Shown here piece by piece: positions 17,796 to 27,117 of a stretch of 64,000 nucleotides of DNA; within the stretch, counting starts at the first letter, position 1; each line of letters starts with the position of its first letter. The DNA is taken from the NCBI GenBank assembly GCA_022072055.1, contig JAJVIK010000014.1, forward strand, positions 62,001-126,000. Reading direction: 5' to 3'. The notes below the pieces were generated by a model. It was not told the origin of the DNA. It saw nothing but the letters and a program-made list of their open reading frames with translations, and did no database searches. This DNA is from a bacterium. Lineage in GTDB: Bacteria; Hinthialibacterota; Hinthialibacteria; OLB16. A program made the position numbers and the translations under genes.

Positions 17796-18458
17796 TCATC
17801 GTTTTCTCGCCAAGGTAAGCCCATCCCCGATTGGGACCAAGCTCATCGACACCCGTTCATCCTCGGCGATTTTCCGGTTCAAGTTCCGAATCGCGACCGT
17901 ATCCGGCTCAACCTCCGTGGGGTCCGCCACCTTTCCACTCCAAAGGACATTGTCGATGGCGATCAGGCCACCCGGGCGCAGAAGTTCGAGGGCGAGCTCG
18001 TAATAAGCGTCATAATTCTGCTTGTCGGCGTCGATGAAAGCAAAATCGAAAGTAGGACGTGGGTTCTGGTTCCTGAGCGACTGAAGTGTGTCCAGTGCCG
18101 GTCCGATCCGAAGGTCGATCTTGGAGTCGAGGCCAGCCTCCTTCCAGTAACCATGCGCGATCCCGGTCCATTCCGCGCTGACATCGCAGGCCACGAGGCG
18201 GCCATCAGCCGGGAGCGCGGAAGCCACACAAAGCGCGCTGTAGCCGGTGAACACACCAACCTCGAGGGCGGTTTTCGCCCCGATCAGTTCCACAAGGAGT
18301 TGCATGAACTGCCCCTGCTCAGGGGCAATCTGCATCGAGGACTCGGGCATGGCGTAGGTCTCCTCGCGCAGTCGGCGGAACAGTTCGGGCTCCCGGGTCG
18401 AGACCGAAAGGAGGTATTCGTGCAAGCAATCATCAAAGTGGATGGTTCGGTTGGCCAA
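17796..18458 (-). CDS. Class I SAM-dependent O-methyltransferase (caffeoyl-CoA type)
   Basis: I use a TTG at 18458 (220 residues, the normal family length), with GGAG eight bases upstream. The open frame extends to 18617 but adds low-quality sequence. Motif I is ALEVGVFTGYSAL for SAM binding; FAFIDADKQNYDAYYELAL contains the metal-binding Asp set, and GGLIAIDNVLWSG follows. The family methylates catechol-type hydroxyls using a divalent metal. Substrate unknown. Confidence 0.9.
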   Translation of the reverse strand: MANRTIHFDDCLHEYLLSVSTREPELFRRLREETYAMPESSMQIAPEQGQFMQLLVELIGAKTALEVGVFTGYSALCVASALPADGRLVACDVSAEWTGIAHGYWKEAGLDSKIDLRIGPALDTLQSLRNQNPRPTFDFAFIDADKQNYDAYYELALELLRPGGLIAIDNVLWSGKVADPTEVEPDTVAIRNLNRKIAEDERVSMSLVPIGDGLTLARKR

Positions 18459-18646
18459 GACTCTGCTCCACGAGTGAATTCGCGACTCCGATGGACGGAG
18501 GAAGGGGGAGATTCTCTCTGATTCCGGGCCTTGGGAAGACCCTTGTGGCCTTTTCGGAGGCCGAGCTGTGGGAAACAAACTCCCCCATCTCCCCAGGTCC
18601 CCCGATTCGGGTATCATGCCGATTCAAACGAGGTGAGAGGAAGGTC

Positions 18647-19111
18647 ATGAGCATAGCGGAATCCTTGAAGGGTGGCCGGGTGGTCATCGGCGTTACCGGC
18701 TCCAGCAAGGCCGAAATCATACGCAACCTGCTCCGAAGGGTGGAGGAAAAAGGGATTGTTTCCGATTTGGAGGGGCTGGTGCAGGCGTTTCTTGAGCGAG
18801 AGGCCAAGGGGAGCACCGGAATCGGAAACGGGATCGCCATTCCTCACGTGCGCTCGGATCAGGTTCAGGAACTGGAGTATGTGTTGGGCAACTCCGCGGA
18901 AGGGGTCGATTTCGAGTCGCTGGATGGAGAGCCGGTTCACATCATTTTCCTGATGATCGCCCCCGCCGGTTCGCATGGGGTCCATATCAAGGCGCTGGCG
19001 CGGGTTTCCCGGATCCTGAATGATGAGGCGCTGCGCTTGCGCCTGCGTCGCGCCGAGGACCCCGATGAAGTCGTGCGGCTGATCGCCGAGCGCGAAGAGG
19101 AGTTCGACTAA
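18647..19111 (+). CDS. PTS EIIA (fructose/nitrogen-regulatory type) domain protein
   Basis: An ATG at 18647 behind AGAGGAAGG gives 154 residues. The phosphorylated His lies in IGNGIAIPHVRSD. The fold and length match EIIA of the fructose/PtsN type, with no EIIB or EIIC domain attached. It starts the operon IIA-hprK-ptsH-ptsI, so it would receive a phosphoryl group from HPr and act as a regulator, because no sugar permease is present here. Its output partner is unknown. Confidence 0.9.
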   Translation: MSIAESLKGGRVVIGVTGSSKAEIIRNLLRRVEEKGIVSDLEGLVQAFLEREAKGSTGIGNGIAIPHVRSDQVQELEYVLGNSAEGVDFESLDGEPVHIIFLMIAPAGSHGVHIKALARVSRILNDEALRLRLRRAEDPDEVVRLIAEREEEFD

Positions 19112-19115
19112 GGTC

Positions 19116-20075
19116 ATGGTCCAGGTGGAAATCCTCAGTGAATTCAAGGACTTGTGCCTGGAACTCCTGGTCGGCGAGGAGGGTCTGGACCGAGAGATCA
19201 AGTCCGCGGACTTGAACCGCCCTGGGCTTGAGGTCACCGGTTGCTTTGACTTCTTTGATGCTGAGCGGATCCAAATCTTCGGGGGTGGGGAGATCCTGTT
19301 CTTGGAGAAATACGGGTCCGGGGAAGCCGCCCAGGCAAGCGTCGAGCGGATGTTTTCCTCGAACATCCCCTGTGTGATCGTAACCAACGATGAAAAAGTC
19401 CCGGAGGTGATGGTCGAGGCCGGGCGACATCACCAAGTCCCGGTGTTCCGGACGGCGATGAGCACCACGCGCCTCTACAAGCGCCTGTTCGAGTGCCTGG
19501 AACGCTATTTCTCCCCCACGACCCTGCTGCACGGCAGCCTGGTGGACATTCTCGGGATGGGCGTGCTGCTGATGGGGGACAGCGGTGTCGGGAAAAGTGA
19601 GTGCGCGCTGGAGTTGGTCTCGCGCGGACACTCGCTGGTGGCGGATGACGTGGTCCGGATCATCTGCCTGGGAGAACGAGTCCTTCAGGGGAGCAGCCCC
19701 CACCTGTTGCGCCATTATATCGAGGTCAGGGGTCTGGGGATTGTGGACTTGTCGAAACTTTACGGCATCCGTGCCGTTCGGAGAGAGAAGCAGATCGACA
19801 TGGTCATCACCCTTGAGGATTGGAAGCCGGACACCCATGTGGAGCGTCTGGGGCTGGACCAGCAATACTATACCATCTTGGGGGTGGAGCTCCCGCACTT
19901 AACCATCCCGGTGAAACCGGGGCGGAACATCTCCACGATCGTGGAGGTGGGCGCGCGCGACCAGCGCCTGAAGTTGCTTGGGGTCCACTCCGCCCAGGAT
20001 TTCAATAAGCGCTTGCTGAAGGTCACCAAGCCGAGCCGGGATGAAGATGATTTCGAGGGGTTGGATCGCAGCTGA
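19116..20075 (+). CDS. hprK: HPr kinase/phosphorylase
   Basis: This 319-residue protein has a degenerate N-terminal domain and a C-terminal kinase with the Walker A GDSGVGKSECALEL followed by VADDVVRI, and the family segment HYIEVRGLGIVDL. HprK phosphorylates or dephosphorylates a serine in HPr depending on ATP, phosphate and metabolites. It is translated four bases after the EIIA gene and directly before HPr, its substrate. In Gram-negatives HprK is usually tied to regulatory PTS systems and not to sugar uptake. Confidence 0.95.
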   Translation: MVQVEILSEFKDLCLELLVGEEGLDREIKSADLNRPGLEVTGCFDFFDAERIQIFGGGEILFLEKYGSGEAAQASVERMFSSNIPCVIVTNDEKVPEVMVEAGRHHQVPVFRTAMSTTRLYKRLFECLERYFSPTTLLHGSLVDILGMGVLLMGDSGVGKSECALELVSRGHSLVADDVVRIICLGERVLQGSSPHLLRHYIEVRGLGIVDLSKLYGIRAVRREKQIDMVITLEDWKPDTHVERLGLDQQYYTILGVELPHLTIPVKPGRNISTIVEVGARDQRLKLLGVHSAQDFNKRLLKVTKPSRDEDDFEGLDRS

Positions 20076-20100
20076 GCGGCGCCAGCGTGGGACATCTGGG

Positions 20101-20382
20101 ATGAGCGAAGAGATCCGTATTCAGATCGTGGTGGGAAACGAGGAGGGCCTGCATGCCCGTCCGGCGGCTCAGCTGGTGCAGGCGCTGAGGAATCTGAACT
20201 GCAAGGTGCGTCTCTCCAACAATCCCGCCGAGGAAGTGGATGGGAAGAGCATTCTGGGGGTGATGATGCTGGGAGCGGAGCGGGGTGCGCGGCTGAATGT
20301 GCGAGCCTCCGGTCCGGATGCCCAGCGGGCGGTGGATGAGATCAGCCGGATTCTGGAGGATCAGCGGGGCGCCGGACCATGA
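20101..20382 (+). CDS. ptsH: HPr phosphocarrier protein
   Basis: The ATG at 20101 gives 93 residues. It contains the His phosphorylation site GLHARPAAQLVQ and the Ser region DGKSILGVMMLGAERG, the target of HprK. It carries phosphate from enzyme I to EIIA. Its last four bases overlap the ptsI start (ATGA), so EI and HPr are translationally coupled. Confidence 0.95.
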   Translation: MSEEIRIQIVVGNEEGLHARPAAQLVQALRNLNCKVRLSNNPAEEVDGKSILGVMMLGAERGARLNVRASGPDAQRAVDEISRILEDQRGAGP

Positions 20383-22169
20383 CCGAGCCATCCACATCCG
20401 AACAGGTCCTGAGGGGGATTCCGGTTTCGCTGGGGATCGAGATCGGCCCCGCCTTTGTCATTCAGGAGGAGGGGTTTCACCTCCCAACCCTGGCGATTGA
20501 CCCCTCCGAGGTGGACGGGGAGCTCGAGCGTCTGGACAAAGCCTGGGAGACAACGATCGAGCAGATCAAGGGGATGCGCGAATCCCAGGGGGAGGGCGAG
20601 AGGCAGCTCTTCGACGACATCCTTGAGATCCACCTGATGCTCGCCAACGACATCCCGATCTATATCGGGTCGCGTGTCGAGGAGCTGGTTCGCGGCAAGT
20701 TGCTTCCGGTCGAAACAGCCTTCCATCAAGCCCTGAACGAACTCTTGGAGCGTCTGAGCAAGAGCCCTTTGCAGCGCTCCGAGGATGTGGCGGACATCGG
20801 CGATCAGGTCCTGCGCAACCTGGTCGGGCGCGACGCCGCCCAGTTCGACGAAATCGAGGCCCCGGTGATTGTGGTGGCGGAGGATCTTTCCCCCTCAATG
20901 ACCGTGCGCCTCCCCAAGGACAAGGTCCTGGCGTTCGCCACCACCCGCGGGAGCCGCTCCTCGCACACCGCGATCATGGCGCGCTCGCTGGAGATCCCCG
21001 CGGTGGTCGGGCTCGCCGATCTGGTCGATCATGTCACCGAGGGGGACCTGATCATCATCGATGGCGACCGTGGGCAAGCCATTCTCCGCCCCACCCCGGA
21101 AACCGTTTCCCGCTTCAACCGCCTGCGCGAGGCCGCCCGGCAGCGAGTGGAGGCTCAGGTCCACCTTCGCGAGCTCCAGGCGGAAACCCGAGATGGATAT
21201 GTGATCCATGTGCAGGCCAACATTGAACTGCCTGAGGAAGTCGAGGCGGTCATCGAGCACGGCGGCCATGGAATCGGCCTGTATCGGAGCGAATTCCTGT
21301 TCCTGAATCGGGATGACCTGCCCAACGAAGAGGAGCAGTTCCTCGCCTATCGCGCGGTGGTCGAGGCGGTGGCCCCCGATCCGGTGACTTTGCGGACGCT
21401 CGATATCGGCGGGGACAAGTTCCTTTCCTCGCTGCGCACTCCGAGGGAGATGAATCCTTTCATGGGGTGGCGCGCGATCCGTTTCTGCCTCCAGCAGCCG
21501 GAGATCTTCCACACGCAGTTGAGGGCGATCTTGCGGGCCAGCGCCTTCGGCAACCTCTCAATCATGTTCCCGATGATTTCCGAGATTCGGGAGCTGGCCT
21601 TGGCTTCGGAGGCTCTGGAGCGGGTTCGGGAAGAGCTCCGTCGCGAGGGCGAGCCGTTCAACGAGTTGATGGAGGTGGGGGCGATGATCGAGGTCCCCTC
21701 CGCCGCGCTTGTGATCGAGGGGCTCGCCCCGATGGTCGATTTCTTCTCCATCGGAACCAACGACCTCATTCAGTACACGCTCGCAGTGGACCGCGGCAAC
21801 GAGCGCACCGCCTATCTCTACGATCCGCTCCACCCGGGAGTTCTGCGGCTCATCAAGGAGATCGTGGAGAAGGCGCACTCCTTCGGCAAACGGGTGTGCA
21901 TGTGCGGGGAGATGGCGGGGGAGATCGAGTTCACCCTGATTCTGGTGGGGTTGATGCTGGATGAGGTCTCGATGAGCCCGATCTCGATCCCCACGATCAA
22001 GCGGTTGATCCGATCGATCTCCCTTGAAGATGCCGTTCCGGTGGCGGAGGAGGCCCTGCGGATGACTGATCCCTCCGAAATCCGAAGCTTCCTGCGTTCC
22101 AAAACCCTTGAACTCGCGCCTTGGACCGTGGATTACCTTCCGGCCGAGGCGGTGTCGGCCTCCGCCTGA
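20379..22169 (+). CDS. ptsI: Phosphoenolpyruvate-protein phosphotransferase (enzyme I)
   Basis: This 596-residue enzyme I has the active His in TRGSRSSHTAIMARS, the PEP-binding GGDKFLSSLRTPREMNP and the catalytic-Cys region RVCMCGEMAGE, all in family order. It is slightly longer than the usual ~575 residues. It autophosphorylates from PEP and phosphorylates HPr. No EIIB or EIIC gene is near, so this is a regulatory PTS unless permeases lie elsewhere. Confidence 0.95.
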   Translation: MTEPSTSEQVLRGIPVSLGIEIGPAFVIQEEGFHLPTLAIDPSEVDGELERLDKAWETTIEQIKGMRESQGEGERQLFDDILEIHLMLANDIPIYIGSRVEELVRGKLLPVETAFHQALNELLERLSKSPLQRSEDVADIGDQVLRNLVGRDAAQFDEIEAPVIVVAEDLSPSMTVRLPKDKVLAFATTRGSRSSHTAIMARSLEIPAVVGLADLVDHVTEGDLIIIDGDRGQAILRPTPETVSRFNRLREAARQRVEAQVHLRELQAETRDGYVIHVQANIELPEEVEAVIEHGGHGIGLYRSEFLFLNRDDLPNEEEQFLAYRAVVEAVAPDPVTLRTLDIGGDKFLSSLRTPREMNPFMGWRAIRFCLQQPEIFHTQLRAILRASAFGNLSIMFPMISEIRELALASEALERVREELRREGEPFNELMEVGAMIEVPSAALVIEGLAPMVDFFSIGTNDLIQYTLAVDRGNERTAYLYDPLHPGVLRLIKEIVEKAHSFGKRVCMCGEMAGEIEFTLILVGLMLDEVSMSPISIPTIKRLIRSISLEDAVPVAEEALRMTDPSEIRSFLRSKTLELAPWTVDYLPAEAVSASA

Positions 22170-22185
22170 TCGCCTCCGGTTCGCC

Positions 22186-22452
22186 GTGGGAACCCTTCAA
22201 GTTCGTGTGAAGCCGCGCTCCTCCCGCAGAGGGGTCCTCGGATGCCGGGATGGGATCCTCGAGGTGGCGGTCCATTCCCCGCCCGAAGGGGGCAAGGCGA
22301 ATCAGGAATTAATTGAGGTTCTTTCCAAGGAGCTGGGAGTCCCCAAGTCGGAACTGTCGCTTCAATCCGGGGAGAAATCGCGGAATAAGGTGGTGTCGGT
22401 GACCGGGCTTGGGGATGGAGAGCTCCAGGAAAAACTGGGAGGCGCGCGCTGA
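22186..22452 (+). CDS. DUF167/YggU family protein
   Basis: A GTG at 22186 gives 88 residues, the usual family length. The sequence reads LQVRVKPRSSRRGVLG with AVHSPPEGGKANQELIEVL, the core of UPF0235/DUF167. The function is unknown in the family. It follows ptsI by 16 bp and ends close to the convergent aroB. Confidence 0.85.
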   Translation: MGTLQVRVKPRSSRRGVLGCRDGILEVAVHSPPEGGKANQELIEVLSKELGVPKSELSLQSGEKSRNKVVSVTGLGDGELQEKLGGAR

Positions 22453-22460
22453 AAACCGCT

Positions 22461-23561
22461 CTACACACCCTCGCAGATCTTCCAACCCATTTCGAATTCC
22501 GCTTGAGTAATCCCACCCACCGTCTCGACTCGCCCCAAACGGGTGGGCAGAACCATCCGGATTCTCCCCTCGCGGGCCTTCTTGTCGGCGTGCATCAGCC
22601 TCCAGATCCGATCCAGATCACACTTGTGTGGAGTGGTCGGGAGGGCGGCGCGACTCAACAGACCGCGCAAGCGCCCGCGGAGGTCTCCGAGCTGTGTCCC
22701 GCGCGTTTCGGCAATCGCGGTTTCCACCAACATTCCGATGGAGATCGCCTCGCCGTGGAGCCATTCCCCATACTCGGTGGCCGCCTCGATGGCATGCCCG
22801 ACCGTGTGGCCGAAATTGAGAATTTCCCGCAGGCCGCTTTCTCGTTCATCCTTGGAGACCACCTCGGCCTTGATCTCGCAGCAGCGGGCGATCACCTCGG
22901 GAAGGGCTTCCGAGTCCACGGACAACAATCCCTCCATCCCGACTTCGAGCGCGCCGAAGAGTTCCTTATCCCAGATGACCCCATACTTGATCACCTCCGC
23001 CATGCCCGCCGAGATCTCGCGTTGCGGCAGGGTCTTGAGGGTGTCCAGGGAGATGACCACAAGCGAGGGTTGGTGAAAGGCTCCAATCAGGTTCTTGCCT
23101 TGAGGCATGTCCACGCCGGTCTTTCCCCCCACGCTGCTGTCCACCATTGCAAGCAGGGTGGTCGGAGTCTGGATGAATGGGAGGCCGCGTAGGAGAGTGG
23201 CGGCCACAAACCCGGCGGTGTCTCCGGGGACCCCGCCGCCCAGGGCCAGAATCGGAGTCTTCCGATCACAACCGACATCCAGGATTTCATGGTAGAGCGC
23301 CTCGACCGACGCCAGGTTCTTGTGGCTCTCCCCGGCGGGCATGCGGTGGTGGGAGGTCTTCCAGGGTCGATCCTCGAACGCCGCCTCGAGCTGGGGTTCG
23401 TACAGGGGGCCGACCGTGGAATCGGAAATCACCGCCAAGCGAGTGGGGGCGAAGCGCGAGGCGATCTCCTCGGCCAGAGCGCTCCACAGGGAGCTCCCGA
23501 TCAGAATGGGATAGGAGCGCTCCCCCAATTCCACCTGAACAACGCGCGCGGGATGGGACAA
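22461..23561 (-). CDS. aroB: 3-dehydroquinate synthase
   Basis: I choose a TTG at 23561 (366 residues, normal length) with GGAG seven bases upstream; the frame continues to 23738 but that part is not AroB-like. Characteristic segments are ALGGGVPGDTAGFVAAT (NAD site), PTTLLAMVDSSVGGKTGVD, and the zinc-binding HTVGHAIE with LHGEAISIGM. It makes dehydroquinate from DAHP in the shikimate pathway, which feeds chorismate to the PabBC enzyme encoded at 1344-3071. Confidence 0.95.
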   Translation of the reverse strand: MSHPARVVQVELGERSYPILIGSSLWSALAEEIASRFAPTRLAVISDSTVGPLYEPQLEAAFEDRPWKTSHHRMPAGESHKNLASVEALYHEILDVGCDRKTPILALGGGVPGDTAGFVAATLLRGLPFIQTPTTLLAMVDSSVGGKTGVDMPQGKNLIGAFHQPSLVVISLDTLKTLPQREISAGMAEVIKYGVIWDKELFGALEVGMEGLLSVDSEALPEVIARCCEIKAEVVSKDERESGLREILNFGHTVGHAIEAATEYGEWLHGEAISIGMLVETAIAETRGTQLGDLRGRLRGLLSRAALPTTPHKCDLDRIWRLMHADKKAREGRIRMVLPTRLGRVETVGGITQAEFEMGWKICEGV

Positions 23562-23620
23562 AGGTTCTCTCCGAAAGTCGGTGCGATTGAAGACAGATTG
23601 AACTGGAACGGGGCGCGGGG

Positions 23621-25858
23621 CTAAAGCGGCTCGGAGGTGATCTGGTTCAGCATCTCCTCCACCGTGGCGTCGCCGGGCGCGTTCTGAATGTATTCGGTCA
23701 AATACTCGGCGGCGCGCTCTTTGTTCCCAATCCGCCAATTAAGTTCCCCAAGCGAGGCAAGGCAGCGATTGACCAAGTCCTTACCGTCCGCCTGACGTCG
23801 CGCGAACCCGAGCGCCAATTCATAGTGTTGAAGCGCCTTGGTCACATTGGAGCCTTCGTACAGGATTCCGAGGTGGTAATGAGCGCTCGCGTATTCGGGA
23901 TTGAGCGAAATGGACTTTTCATAGGCCTTGATCGCCGCGGCGCGCTTGGTGTCGTCCCACTGTCTCTGAATCGCCAGGCCCAGGTTGTACCAGTCCTTGA
24001 AATCGCCCTCGGTCAGGTTCACCACTTGATCGTAGGCGCGCTCGGAGGAGAGCCAGGTGCGTTTGATGTCGGCCTCCAACTGACCCGCGTTCGAGGCGCC
24101 CGCCGCCAAGGCGCCCTCCTTGGCCACGGCGTCCGCGGCGTAAACCCTCCCGAGCTCCCGGTGGGCCTCGACCATGTCCGGGTACTTCTCCACCAGCGGC
24201 ATCAGAACCGCCACCGCATCGGGGTAATTGCCCTGAGTTCGCAGGCTCTTGGCGCGTCCGACCTCCAGGCGAGCCAAGGTCTTGGGATACTCGGCGTTCT
24301 TGGGATCATAGCGCATTGCCAGTTCGAGATTCTTGCGGGCCAGCGTGTAATCCCCGGCATCCTCGAGAACCAGGGCAAGCTCGTAATAGAGCGTCGGCTC
24401 CTCCGGGAAATCGATCTTCTTGTCGGTGAAGCAGCGAACCGCCCCCTCCAGATCCTTCTCCTTGTAGTAGCGATCCTTGCAGACTTGAAGATCGAGCTCG
24501 CGCTTGGGACGACCCTTGAGGCGTTCGAGATGGAAGGGTCGAACATCAAGCTCTTCCTTATCGCTCACATAAGGCGAAGGGAGACGCTCGGAGCCTTTCG
24601 GTTGGGAGCGCTCCGGATAGGTGATCACATCCTCTTCAAACAGGCCGGGACGATCCGGCTTGTCGGCTCGCGATCCCTCCTCCTCTTCAGCGGATTTCGT
24701 CTGAGCGGCGGAGGAGGCGCCGGATTGCAGGCTGGGTTTCGGGGTTTGACGGTCGGTGTGACGGGTTCGCTCCTCAAGAATCTGAGCGGACTCCGGGAAC
24801 CGCGAGCGGGTGCTCCCCCACCCTCGCTCCCCAGGCTTTCCGGTAACCATGGCGACCTGGTCGGCGCGACCTGACCGTGCGGTCGGCTCATCCATTTGAG
24901 AGATCGACGATGCGGCGGACTCGGAATCTCCCGACTCGCCCCACTCCGGGAAGCTTGGTGAAGATGGCTCCTCTTCCTCCCCTTGCCCGGCCACCACGAT
25001 GGCCGGAAGGCTCGGCCCGCCGCGCAACAAGCCGCGCCCTCCGCGAAGCGCGCGGTTCTTTGAGGCCTGGCGCGCGCCCGCTCCGGCGGAGGGGACCGTG
25101 AAACCTTCCTCCTCATAGCGGCCTCCATCGCCGCCGGAGGTCTCGGAGCCTCGCCCGCGCCCATACAGCGCTTCGGTGTCCGCCATCAAGGTGTCCGCCG
25201 GGTCGGCGCCGGAGGTCTGAGGGTCGCCGGTTTCAATTGCGCCCATGCTTGAATCCGGTTCGCCCTTGGGGGGCTGAATCTTCTCCATTTCGGCGAACAG
25301 ACGATCCTCCTCATAGACATCTTGAGGAACGGGTTTGGATCCTCCGGAGGGAGCGCCCGTCCCGGTCGATCCGCTGGCGTCCGTGACCTTGGAGGAGGCG
25401 CTGGAGGGGCTTGAGGATCTTGTTGAGGGAAGGGCTTGGGGACCGGAGGAAGATTGCTTGGCCAGGGACATTTGGGCTTCGAGGCGCTCCAGGCCCTCGC
25501 GCGCTTCGGGCATTCCCGGGTTCTTGGCGATGGCGAGTTCGAATTGCGAGCGGGCTTCCTCAGTCTTGCCGAGTTTGGCCAGGACCTCGCCGAGTTCATA
25601 GTGAACCGAGGGGGTTGGGCTGTAGCGGAGCGCTTCCTGGTACTTGGCGGCGGCGGCCTGAAGGTTGCCGTCGTCTCGAAGCTTCTGCGCCTCCTCCTTG
25701 GCGTCCAGGGAGAGTTTGGCGAGCTCCTTGGGTTCGGTCTTCTTGGAGGCCGTGGAACAGCCGAAAAGCAGACCCATCGCGGCCAGGCAGACCAAGGCCG
25801 CCAGTGTCCGAGCCTTCTTCGTTGAAGGTGGGGTGAAACCCCAAACGATGAAATTCAT
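23621..25858 (-). CDS. TPR lipoprotein with a disordered central region
   Basis: The ATG at 25858 (745 residues) follows GAGG and gives a lipoprotein signal ending GLLFGC, so it is probably membrane-anchored. Residues ~45-125 and ~505-745 hold tetratricopeptide repeats (NLQAAAAKYQEALRYSP, YTLARKNLELAMRYDP, AIKAYEKSISLNPEYASAH). The centre (~125-480) is Ser/Pro/Glu/Arg-rich and lacks predicted structure. TPR lipoproteins often scaffold envelope machines. No partner is evident: aroB follows by 60 bp and the aminotransferase lies upstream. Confidence 0.8.
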   Translation of the reverse strand: MNFIVWGFTPPSTKKARTLAALVCLAAMGLLFGCSTASKKTEPKELAKLSLDAKEEAQKLRDDGNLQAAAAKYQEALRYSPTPSVHYELGEVLAKLGKTEEARSQFELAIAKNPGMPEAREGLERLEAQMSLAKQSSSGPQALPSTRSSSPSSASSKVTDASGSTGTGAPSGGSKPVPQDVYEEDRLFAEMEKIQPPKGEPDSSMGAIETGDPQTSGADPADTLMADTEALYGRGRGSETSGGDGGRYEEEGFTVPSAGAGARQASKNRALRGGRGLLRGGPSLPAIVVAGQGEEEEPSSPSFPEWGESGDSESAASSISQMDEPTARSGRADQVAMVTGKPGERGWGSTRSRFPESAQILEERTRHTDRQTPKPSLQSGASSAAQTKSAEEEEGSRADKPDRPGLFEEDVITYPERSQPKGSERLPSPYVSDKEELDVRPFHLERLKGRPKRELDLQVCKDRYYKEKDLEGAVRCFTDKKIDFPEEPTLYYELALVLEDAGDYTLARKNLELAMRYDPKNAEYPKTLARLEVGRAKSLRTQGNYPDAVAVLMPLVEKYPDMVEAHRELGRVYAADAVAKEGALAAGASNAGQLEADIKRTWLSSERAYDQVVNLTEGDFKDWYNLGLAIQRQWDDTKRAAAIKAYEKSISLNPEYASAHYHLGILYEGSNVTKALQHYELALGFARRQADGKDLVNRCLASLGELNWRIGNKERAAEYLTEYIQNAPGDATVEEMLNQITSEPL

Positions 25859-25900
25859 GACCTCAATCCCGATTCTATGTTTCCCCTGAGGGAACGTCAA

Positions 25901-27013
25901 TCAACCGAATTTCTCCGCGAATTCCCGGATGGATTCGGCCACAAAAGCCTGTTGTTCCTCGCGAATCTCCGGATAGAGGGGCAGGCTCAAGATCCTCAAG
26001 GCGTTTGCCTCGCTGACTGGGAAATCCCCTTTCCGGTACCCGAGCCGTGAGTAAGCCGGTTGCAGATGGAGCGGCGCGGGGTAGTGGATCCCCGCCTCGA
26101 TTCCCCGTTCCCGGAGAAACGCCAGGCATTCATCCCTTCGGTCCAACCGGATGACATACAGGTGCCAAGCCGACTCGCAGCCGGGCTCCTCCGCCGGGAG
26201 TTCGAGTGCCTCAATTCCGGAAAGAAGCTCTTGATAGACCCGCGCCTTGGCCCGTCGGGCCTCGATCCAGCCGTTGAGGTAGGGGAGTTTGGCGCGAAGG
26301 ATCGCCGCCTGGAGCCCATCCATGCGGGCGTTCAGCCCCTCGATTTCATGGAGGTATTTGTCGCTTCGACCATGATTGGAGAGCATGCGAACCTTGTGAG
26401 CGATGGCCGGGTCGCCGCTGATCACCGCGCCCGCGTCTCCATAGGCTCCCAGGTTCTTGCCGGGGAAGAAGCTAAAACATCCGGCGTCCCCCAAGGTTCC
26501 AACCGGTTTTCCGTTGACCCTCGCGCCATGGGCTTGGGCGGCATCCTCGACCACCGCGAGGTTATGCTTGCGGGCGATGGAGAGGAGGTCTTCCATCTTG
26601 GCCGGATGGCCGTTCAGATGAACTGGGAGGATCGCGCGAGTGCGGGAGTCCACCGCGTCGCGGACTTGATCCGGATCGATGTTCATGGATTCGGGGAGGG
26701 TGTCCACAAAGCGGATCGCCGCGCCGCAAAGACTGATGGCTTCGGCGGTGGCGATGAAGGTGTGTGGCGTGGTCAGGACCGCGTCGCCCCTGCCGATCCC
26801 GAGCGCCCGGAGCGCCAGGTAGAGGGCGTCGGTTCCACTTGCGGTGCCCGCGCATGCTGGAGCGCCGCACCAAGCGGCGAATTCCCGCTCAAAGGCCTCC
26901 ACCTCGGGGCCGCGGATAAAGGCGGCGGTCTCGATCACGCGCGCGATGGCGGCCTGGACCTCCGCCGCGAGGGTCTCGTATTGAGCCTTAAGATCAACCA
27001 ATGGAACGCGCAT
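25901..27013 (-). CDS. DegT/DnrJ/EryC1/StrS aminotransferase
   Basis: This 370-residue protein is a fold-type I PLP aminotransferase with ASGTDALYLALRALGIGRGD, VVEDAAQAHGA (PLP-binding Asp) and the Schiff-base Lys in SFFPGKNLGAYGDAGAV. The family aminates nucleotide-linked keto-sugars in surface polysaccharide or glycoprotein synthesis. The sugar is unknown. A terminator-like hairpin separates it from glnA, so it is probably transcribed on its own. Confidence 0.92.
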   Translation of the reverse strand: MRVPLVDLKAQYETLAAEVQAAIARVIETAAFIRGPEVEAFEREFAAWCGAPACAGTASGTDALYLALRALGIGRGDAVLTTPHTFIATAEAISLCGAAIRFVDTLPESMNIDPDQVRDAVDSRTRAILPVHLNGHPAKMEDLLSIARKHNLAVVEDAAQAHGARVNGKPVGTLGDAGCFSFFPGKNLGAYGDAGAVISGDPAIAHKVRMLSNHGRSDKYLHEIEGLNARMDGLQAAILRAKLPYLNGWIEARRAKARVYQELLSGIEALELPAEEPGCESAWHLYVIRLDRRDECLAFLRERGIEAGIHYPAPLHLQPAYSRLGYRKGDFPVSEANALRILSLPLYPEIREEQQAFVAESIREFAEKFG

Positions 27014-27051
27014 TCTGAGTAGGAATTATCGGCCTGAAGGTCCGTGCCCTG

Positions 27052-27092
27052 AACAGACAAACGCCCCTCCGGCTCTTGAGCCGGAGGGGCGT
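27052..27092 (-). terminator. Rho-independent terminator of glnA
   Basis: A perfect 15-bp GC-rich stem (27061-27075 with 27078-27092, loop TT) is followed in the glnA direction by TTTGTCTG. A U-rich run also follows on the other side, so it could work in both directions. It lies 25 bp past the glnA stop. Confidence 0.85.
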
Positions 27093-27117
27093 TTTCGTCC
27101 GCCACGGACGAGTGGGA

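Noticed and set aside
22451-22466. AAACCGCTCTA near the DUF167/aroB junction as another MITE end
   Set aside because: Only 11 bases match the repeat end, with no palindrome or partner end nearby.
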